Below are positions 59,317 to 64,000 of a stretch of 64,000 bases of DNA, one piece after another. The notes beneath the pieces are model-generated. The model did not search any database, was not told where the DNA came from, and saw nothing but the letters and a program-made list of their open reading frames with translations. The stretch's first letter is position 1, and each line of letters opens with the position of its first letter. Source of the DNA: Tabrizicola soli. Lineage in GTDB: Bacteria > Pseudomonadota > Alphaproteobacteria > Rhodobacterales > Rhodobacteraceae. The stretch lies in the NCBI RefSeq assembly GCF_015999335.1, contig NZ_JAEACP010000018.1, positions 14,200 to 78,199 of the forward strand. The letters run 5' to 3'. A program made the position numbers and the translations under genes.

Positions 59317-59376
59317 GTAGGGTGCGCTACAGCGCACCTTCGGCCGGGTGGAACGGTGCGCTGTAGCGCAGTCTAC
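59317..59376. repeat. BIME 2: inverted GTAG REP pair (copies g and h)
   Basis: Same 22+16+22 layout as 58599-58658 with an identical spacer. Only the last REP differs (GTAGACTGCGC instead of GTAGGGTGCGC). Direct orientation relative to BIME 1. Confidence 0.85.
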
Positions 59377-59379
59377 GCC

Positions 59380-59514
59380 TCACATTCCCGCCTGGGTCTC
59401 CTGGGCTTCTTCGGTGATCGCCTCACCTGTCATCTCCAGATCACGCCCCGCGCCTTCGATGGTTTCGCACGCACTCACGGCCAAGAGGGCAAGCAGCACA
59501 AGCAAACGGGTCAT
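59380..59514 (-). CDS. Entericidin-like small lipoprotein
   Basis: 44 residues, MTRLLVLLALLAVSACETIE then GAGRDLEMTGEAITEEAQ and a short end. Lipobox AVSAC (Cys 16) followed by the entericidin EcnA/EcnB-type ETIEGAGRDLE stretch. AAAGGACCG lies a few bases before the ATG at 59514. Entericidins are tiny envelope lipoproteins linked to stationary-phase lysis in E. coli. Only one is present here, so an antidote/toxin pair is not evident. It ends four bases from BIME 2. Confidence 0.8.
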   Translation of the reverse strand: MTRLLVLLALLAVSACETIEGAGRDLEMTGEAITEEAQETQAGM

Positions 59515-59571
59515 CACTCGGTCCTTTCCAATCTCCAGCCCGCCCAACCGCCCGACCCGCCGGATGTTCCC

Positions 59572-59593
59572 GTAGGTCGGGGTTCACCCCGAC
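59572..59593 (+). repeat. REP-like palindrome, GTAG type (copy i)
   Basis: GTAG head then GTCGGGG-TT-CACCCCGAC, a shorter and diverged stem. Near the 3' end of the BrnA-like gene. Confidence 0.5.
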
Positions 59594-59599
59594 TCACCC

Positions 59600-60124
59600 T
59601 CACCGCACGAAGGGCGCCGGCTCTTCCCCGTCCAGCCCCCGCCCCTCGGCAAGGCGGCGCTGCATCGCCTCCTGCATCCGTACCCGCGCGGCCTCCACGC
59701 CCTCGGGCGTCAGTTCCAGCCCGATCTGCCGGGCGGCCTCGGCCCAGTCGGGGCCCAACTCGCCGAACTGCGGTTTCGGCCCGGCATAGGCCTCGTCGCG
59801 CTTGCGGTAATGGTCCAGCGTCTCGGCCCCCCGCAGCACCCCCGCCAGCCGCGCATGCATGTAGCTGCGCAGCACGTCGTTGATCCGCGGCCCGTAGTCC
59901 GGCCCCATCGACTTGAAGAACTTCACCACATCCGCCTCCAGCCGCAGCGTCACCTTCGCCCTGGCCGAGCGGGGCGTCGCCCTTGCGATCTCGTGCCACT
60001 CCTCGGGGATGCGGCCGGTCGCCTCGATGGTGTTGTGCAGGTCCCATTCCAGGCGCCGCATCACATCCATCATATAGGTCATCTGCGCCCGCTGCCGGGG
60101 CGTCTGTTTGCGTAGGTCGGGCAT
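59600..60124 (-). CDS. BrnA-like antitoxin-family protein without adjacent toxin
   Basis: 174 residues from the ATG at 60124; a start at 60160 is less likely. The middle contains a BrnA/ribbon-helix-helix-like segment (KVTLRLEADVVKFFKSMGPDYGPRINDVLRSYMHARLAG, about residues 75-113). The N-terminal part (RRLEWDLHNTIEATGRIPEEWHEIARATP) and a helical C-terminal third are extra to canonical BrnA. No BrnT toxin is found beside it. It may be a DNA-binding regulator rather than an antitoxin. Confidence 0.65.
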   Translation of the reverse strand: MPDLRKQTPRQRAQMTYMMDVMRRLEWDLHNTIEATGRIPEEWHEIARATPRSARAKVTLRLEADVVKFFKSMGPDYGPRINDVLRSYMHARLAGVLRGAETLDHYRKRDEAYAGPKPQFGELGPDWAEAARQIGLELTPEGVEAARVRMQEAMQRRLAEGRGLDGEEPAPFVR

Positions 60125-60258
60125 GGCGTGCTCCTTTGCGACTGCCAGCCTGAGGCCCAAAGGTTAACGCAACCGGAAGCCGCCGGCCTGCCCGACGCAA
60201 GGCAGACAGATGCCAGACGCTTAACCCCCTGTTAACCGGCCTCTGCCACGCTGGCCCC

Positions 60259-60552
60259 ATGAAAGCCCTCGTCCCCCTCCTGTTCCTCGCCGCCTGCGGG
60301 GCCTCGCCAGCCCCCGAATTCCTCGGCGCCAAGCGCAGCGACGTCACCCTGAACGGCCGCGATTACACGGTTTTCCAGAAGGGAGAGCGGGTGGAGGTCA
60401 TCCGCCTCGGCCATGCCACGCGCGGCGAACATCAGGCGATCCGCGCCACGATGATCGAACTGATCCCCCGCGTCACCGGCTGCCAGTTGCGCGAGAATAC
60501 GTTGACCGGCGACAGCGGAGAAATGCGCGGCTCGCTGAACTGCCCGGCTTGA
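60259..60552 (+). CDS. Small lipoprotein, unknown function
   Basis: 97 residues. [13 protein letters not shown] gives a lipobox (Cys 13). The mature part is short, with one Cys in [10 protein letters not shown] and one in SLNCPA that could form a disulfide. No family recognised. It precedes purC by 50 bases, possibly in the same transcript. Confidence 0.65.
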   Translation: MKALVPLLFLAACGASPAPEFLGAKRSDVTLNGRDYTVFQKGERVEVIRLGHATRGEHQAIRATMIELIPRVTGCQLRENTLTGDSGEMRGSLNCPA

Positions 60553-60602
60553 CTCGAGGGGCCAAAAACCCAAAAAGCAGGCACCGAAACGGGGGCCCGC
60601 CC

Positions 60603-61568
60603 ATGCCGACAATCGACCTTTCCCGCAGCCTGCCGCATGCGCGGATCGCGGAGCTTCCGAACCCCTATTTCGGCAAGGTCCGCGACTGCTACGATCTGCC
60701 CGACGGCACCCGGCTTCTGATCTCCTCCGACCGGATTTCCGCGTTCGACCAGATACTTGCGGTGATCCCCTGGAAAGGCCAGGTCCTCACCCAGCTTGCC
60801 CGCTACTGGTTCGACGCGACCGCCGACATCGCGGCGAACCATGTGATCTCCTACCCGGATCCGAACGTCGTGCTGGGGCGAAGGCTGACCATCCTTCCCG
60901 TCGAGATCGTGGTCCGCGGCTACCTTGCCGGCACCACCTCCACCTCGATTTTGACGCAATATTCCAAGGGCTTGCGCCAGATGTACGGCCATACCCTTCC
61001 CGAAGGGCTGCGCCCGAACCAGGCCCTGCCGCAGGCGATCATCACGCCGACGTCCAAGGCATTCGACGGCGGCCATGACGAGCCGCTGACCGCCGAGGAG
61101 ATCGTCTCGACCGGCCTGTTGACGAAATCGCAATGGGACGAGGTCAGCCAGAAGGCCCTGGCGCTCTTCGCGCGGGGCCAGAAGATGGCGGCGGAGCGCG
61201 GGTTGATCCTGGTCGACACGAAATATGAATTCGGCACGGATGCCGAGGGCGACATCCTGCTGGCGGACGAGATCCACACCCCCGACTCCAGCCGCTACTG
61301 GATCGCGGAAGGCTATGAAAAAGCTTTCGAAAACGGGGCCCGGCCCCCGAGCTTCGACAAGGACGTGATCCGGTCCTGGGTGGTGGCGCGCTGCGATCCC
61401 TACAAGGATCCGGTCCCGGATATCCCCTTGGAAATGATCGAGAAAACCGCCCGGGTCTATATCGACGCCTTCGAGAGGATCACCGGCCGGGCCTTCGTGC
61501 CCGACGCCTCGGGCGCCACTCCGCTGGAGCGTATCCGGGCCAACCTGAAGCCCTTCTTCACCACCTGA
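60603..61568 (+). CDS. purC: Phosphoribosylaminoimidazole-succinocarboxamide synthase
   Basis: 321 residues from the ATG at 60603. SAICAR synthase motifs: [40 protein letters not shown] (about residues 20-59), [40 protein letters not shown] and [12 protein letters not shown]. It forms SAICAR from CAIR and Asp with ATP in purine synthesis. This longer form (over 300 residues) is the yeast/proteobacterial monofunctional type. No other pur gene is nearby. Confidence 0.94.
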   Translation: MPTIDLSRSLPHARIAELPNPYFGKVRDCYDLPDGTRLLISSDRISAFDQILAVIPWKGQVLTQLARYWFDATADIAANHVISYPDPNVVLGRRLTILPVEIVVRGYLAGTTSTSILTQYSKGLRQMYGHTLPEGLRPNQALPQAIITPTSKAFDGGHDEPLTAEEIVSTGLLTKSQWDEVSQKALALFARGQKMAAERGLILVDTKYEFGTDAEGDILLADEIHTPDSSRYWIAEGYEKAFENGARPPSFDKDVIRSWVVARCDPYKDPVPDIPLEMIEKTARVYIDAFERITGRAFVPDASGATPLERIRANLKPFFTT

Positions 61569-61609
61569 TCCGTTTGCGCTAACAGTCGGGAAACCCAAGG
61601 GGGACGACG

Positions 61610-62533
61610 ATGATTCTCAGCTGTGGCGAGGCGCTGATCGACATGCTGCCCCGGACCTCGACCGAAGGCGAGGCCTGCTTTGCCCCCTATGCCGGGGGAG
61701 CGGTGTTCAACACGGCGATCGCCCTGGGGCGCCTTGGCGCGCCATCCGCGTTCTTGTCGGGCGTTTCCAATGACATGCTGGGGGAGATCCTGGCGGATAC
61801 CTTGGCGGCGTCGAAGGTCGACACCCGGTTTCTCGTCCGCTCGGACCGGCCGACGACGGTGGCCTTCGTCAAGCTGGTGAACGGCCAGGCGACCTATGCC
61901 TTCTACGACGAGGCGACGGCGGGGCGGATGCTGTCGATCGCCGATCTTCCGGCCCTCCCGGACGAGGTCGGCACCCTGTTCCTGGGCGGGATCAGCCTGG
62001 TGAACGATCCCGCCGCCAGCACCTATGAGGCGCTGCAGGCGCGGGAATGTGGCAGCCGGGTCACCATGCTCGACCCCAACATCCGCCCCGGGTTCATCGC
62101 CGGGAAGGAGGCCGGGTATCGCGCCAGGATCGAGCGGATGGTGGCGCTTGCGGACATCGTCAAGCTCTCGGACGAGGACCTGCACTGGCTGGAGGGGCAG
62201 GGCGACCTCGCCTTCCTGGCGCGGGGGATCCTGGCCCGCGGGCCGAAGGTCGTCTTCATCACCGAGGGCGCGAACGGGGCGCGGGCGGTGACGGCGGGGC
62301 AGGATATTTTCTTGGCGGCGCAGAAGGTTACGGTGGTCGATACGGTCGGGGCCGGGGATACGTTCAATGCCGGGGTGCTGGCCGCGCTGCACCGGGCGGG
62401 GGCCTTGACCAAGGCAGGGGTGGCCGGGCTGGACGCTGCCACGTTGACCGCCGCGCTCGAGCTGGGCATCCGGGCGGCGGCGGTGACGGTCAGCCGCGCC
62501 GGAGCCAATCCGCCCTGGGAGAGCGAGCTGTGA
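61610..62533 (+). CDS. PfkB-family carbohydrate kinase (fructokinase-like)
   Basis: 307 residues. Ribokinase-fold motifs: [26 protein letters not shown] (about 28-43), [20 protein letters not shown] and the catalytic [17 protein letters not shown] (about 244-260; Asp is the base). The DPNIRP segment and overall pattern resemble fructokinase (FrcK/ScrK-like) more than ribokinase. It is coupled to dtd by a GTGA overlap. Confidence 0.85.
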   Translation: MILSCGEALIDMLPRTSTEGEACFAPYAGGAVFNTAIALGRLGAPSAFLSGVSNDMLGEILADTLAASKVDTRFLVRSDRPTTVAFVKLVNGQATYAFYDEATAGRMLSIADLPALPDEVGTLFLGGISLVNDPAASTYEALQARECGSRVTMLDPNIRPGFIAGKEAGYRARIERMVALADIVKLSDEDLHWLEGQGDLAFLARGILARGPKVVFITEGANGARAVTAGQDIFLAAQKVTVVDTVGAGDTFNAGVLAALHRAGALTKAGVAGLDAATLTAALELGIRAAAVTVSRAGANPPWESEL

Positions 62534-62973
62534 GGGCGGTCCTGCAGCGGGTCGCCGAGGCCCGGGTCCATGTCGATGGAGAGCTGGTCGGCGAGACCGG
62601 CAAGGGCTTCCTGATCCTGGTCTGCGCCATGGCCGGGGATGGCGAGGCGCAGGCGGAAAAGCTGGCGGCCAAGGCGGCCAAGCTGCGGGTGTTCAAGGAC
62701 GATCAGGGCAAGATGAACCTATCGGTCCGCGACATCGGCGGCGGCGCCCTGGTGGTCAGCCAGTTCACCCTGGCCGCCGACCTGCGCGGCAACCGGCCCG
62801 GCTTTTCCACCGCCGCCGCCCCGGCCGAAGGAGAACGGCTGTACCTGCATTTCAGCAAGTGCCTGGAGAAGGAGGGCGTTCCGGTCGCCAACGGCCGGTT
62901 CGGGGCCGACATGGCGGTCAGCCTGGTGAACGACGGGCCGGTGACCATCTGGATGGACACCGACCAGGGCTGA
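62530..62973 (+). CDS. dtd: D-aminoacyl-tRNA deacylase
   Basis: 147 residues from a GTG at 62530 that overlaps the kinase stop. DTD motifs are intact: [36 protein letters not shown] (SQxxL, and NRPGF in place of NRPSF) and the Gly-cisPro GPVTIWMDT near the end. It removes D-amino acids, and Gly from tRNA-Ala, after mischarging. Standard length. Confidence 0.93.
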   Translation: MRAVLQRVAEARVHVDGELVGETGKGFLILVCAMAGDGEAQAEKLAAKAAKLRVFKDDQGKMNLSVRDIGGGALVVSQFTLAADLRGNRPGFSTAAAPAEGERLYLHFSKCLEKEGVPVANGRFGADMAVSLVNDGPVTIWMDTDQG

Positions 62974-63498
62974 TCAGTTGAACGGGTTGCCGGGCGTCTG
63001 CTTGGAGATCACGTCACCGCATTGCACCAGCGCGTCGATCGAGGCGCGCGACCCCGACAGCGAATAGTTCTGCACATCCGAGCCGTCGGCCGAACGCAGG
63101 TAAAGCCGCTGGCCCTGGGCGACCTCGACGATGAAATTGATCCCCGCCTGATCGTCCGGCAGGGTGAACAGGACCGAGTTCTGGTAAAGCTCGGCCCCGG
63201 TCAGGTTCCAGGCCGAGCGGCGGTCGATCTGCACCTCGAGATCGGCGGTATCCCCTTCGCCGAAGGACCAGGCGGTCGAGTAGAATTGCAGCTGCACCCC
63301 GCCATCGGGGAAGGTCCAGAGCGAGAAGCTTTCGCCGGGGGCGTTCACCTCGGCCACGCAGCCGACCGAGCCGTCGTCCCAGGCGACGACCGAGACCTGC
63401 CAGTGCTTGTGCTGGAAAAGCACCTCGGATTCCTGTGCGCCGGCGGCGCTGCCAATGACCGCCAGGGCGGCGGCGGTGATGAAATTGTTCAGGCCCAT
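62974..63498 (-). CDS. Secreted protein, unknown function
   Basis: 174 residues from the ATG at 63498. Signal peptide to about residue 21 (GSAAGAQ). The mature part is beta-rich (WQVSVVAWDDGSVGCVAEVNAPGESFSLWTFPDGGVQLQFY), with single Cys residues in GCVAEV and QCGDVIS that may bond. Similar short exported proteins are common in Rhodobacteraceae; no function known to me. Its stop abuts the dtd stop. Confidence 0.7.
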   Translation of the reverse strand: MGLNNFITAAALAVIGSAAGAQESEVLFQHKHWQVSVVAWDDGSVGCVAEVNAPGESFSLWTFPDGGVQLQFYSTAWSFGEGDTADLEVQIDRRSAWNLTGAELYQNSVLFTLPDDQAGINFIVEVAQGQRLYLRSADGSDVQNYSLSGSRASIDALVQCGDVISKQTPGNPFN

Positions 63499-63591
63499 CG
63501 TCCACTTCCCGAAATATCCCCAAGGCTCTTGTCGCGCCCGGATGCGATTCAGGCAAATGAATCTTGCTGTCATTTTTGTGGCGTGCCGCGG

Positions 63592-64000
63592 TCAGCCGCG
63601 TGGCTGGGGCATCCATTCCCAGGGGGTGCTGAACTGGCCCAGGATGGCCTGCACTTCCGCATCCCCGACCGGCGACGGGCTGGCGACCTGCGCCACCAGC
63701 CCGCGCTTGCGGTCCTCGATCACGGCCGCGACGCGGGCGGGAAGGCCCGCCTCGGCGAGCGCGGCGTCGTAGGTGCGGGTGATGGCAAGGCGGCGCAGGT
63801 CGGGCTTGAACACCTTGCCCACGGCGGTCTTCGGCACTTCCGGCAGGATTTCCAGGTGCTTGGGCAGGGCCGCGCGTTCGTGGATATGGGCCGTGGCATA
63901 GGCCATCAGCTCCTCGACCGTGGCCGTGGACCCCGCGACCAGCTCGACATAGGCGCAGGGCAACTCGCCCGCATGGGCGTCGGGTTGGCCGATCGCGCCG
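63592..64000 (-). CDS. Acyl-CoA synthetase (AMP-binding), C-terminal part, cut by the window end
   Basis: About 136 codons visible. The frame stays open to the edge (GAIGQPDAHAGELPCAYVEL), so the N-terminal adenylation domain lies outside. The C-terminal swivel domain shows the family end: LPKHLEILPEVPKTAVGKVFKPDLRRLAI, with the catalytic Lys in the PKTAVGK segment. Members activate fatty or other carboxylic acids with ATP and CoA. The tail (STPWEWMPQPRG) is a little longer than usual. Confidence 0.85.
   Translation of the reverse strand, partial: GAIGQPDAHAGELPCAYVELVAGSTATVEELMAYATAHIHERAALPKHLEILPEVPKTAVGKVFKPDLRRLAITRTYDAALAEAGLPARVAAVIEDRKRGLVAQVASPSPVGDAEVQAILGQFSTPWEWMPQPRG

Noticed and set aside
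1-64000. CRISPR arrays, prophage, integrons, tRNA-linked islands
   Set aside because: No regular spacer-repeat pattern, phage structural genes, integrase or tRNA sequences were found by eye on either strand.

Overview
The window is high-GC DNA that reads as the chromosome of an alphaproteobacterium, most likely a Rhodobacteraceae member (Rhodobacter/Paracoccus-like). Evidence: a GcrA cell-cycle regulator, FnrL-type boxes, DUF1127 and DUF6455 small proteins, a Tad pilus locus with Flp pilins of the G-AVTVDW type, a TTGAC-N17-TA-rich promoter style, and conserved proteins typical of that family. No rRNA or tRNA gene, CRISPR array, prophage or intact insertion sequence was recognised. The only transposase-like gene is a REP-associated tyrosine transposase (RAYT) at the left edge.

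Layout. 1-700: RAYT gene bracketed by REP palindromes. 736-2020: DUF72, antibiotic-biosynthesis-monooxygenase-like and small membrane proteins. 2017-7348 (minus): compact cluster of a 27-residue membrane peptide, XpaC-like protein, TelA, DUF2927 lipoprotein, SPFH-GYF protein and zinc-ribbon membrane protein, probably one stress/membrane module. 7449-19224: housekeeping genes (rluB-type, tadA, gatCA, cell-wall amidase, rnpB RNA, rpmG, VIT transporter, Bax-inhibitor protein, LysR, quinone oxidoreductase) ending in an XRE regulator behind a perfect sigma-54 promoter. 19300-25468: hisN, two purine deaminase-type amidohydrolases, RraB-like protein, mgtE and 5-formyl-THF cyclo-ligase.

25537-37595 (minus): Tad/Flp pilus locus: two Flp pilins, cpaB, secretin cpaC, OmpA-like lipoprotein, cpaE, cpaF, tadB, tadC, two TPR lipoproteins, prepilin peptidase and an AAA+ ATPase, with hairpin terminators between several genes. 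A lytic transglycosylase diverges from the pilins. 39182-47326: manC/algA-type enzyme, small oxygen-regulated candidates, M48 peptidase, histone-deacetylase-like enzyme, AsmA, gcrA. 47489-49839: argD-argF preceded by a 17-codon Arg-rich open frame that may be a leader peptide. 49962-58595: DUF1993, MFS, hrpB, meaB, rpmB, lepA.

58599-64000: a RelE/Phd-type toxin-antitoxin pair flanked by two near-identical BIMEs, an entericidin-like lipoprotein, a BrnA-like protein, purC, a sugar kinase, dtd, a secreted protein and the C-terminal part of an acyl-CoA synthetase cut by the window end. Several families of short palindromic repeats (GTAG-REPs, twin TTCGAA-core palindromes, a PSPTRGEGG-coding repeat, and a GCAAATATCC element) are spread through the window, some inside genes.
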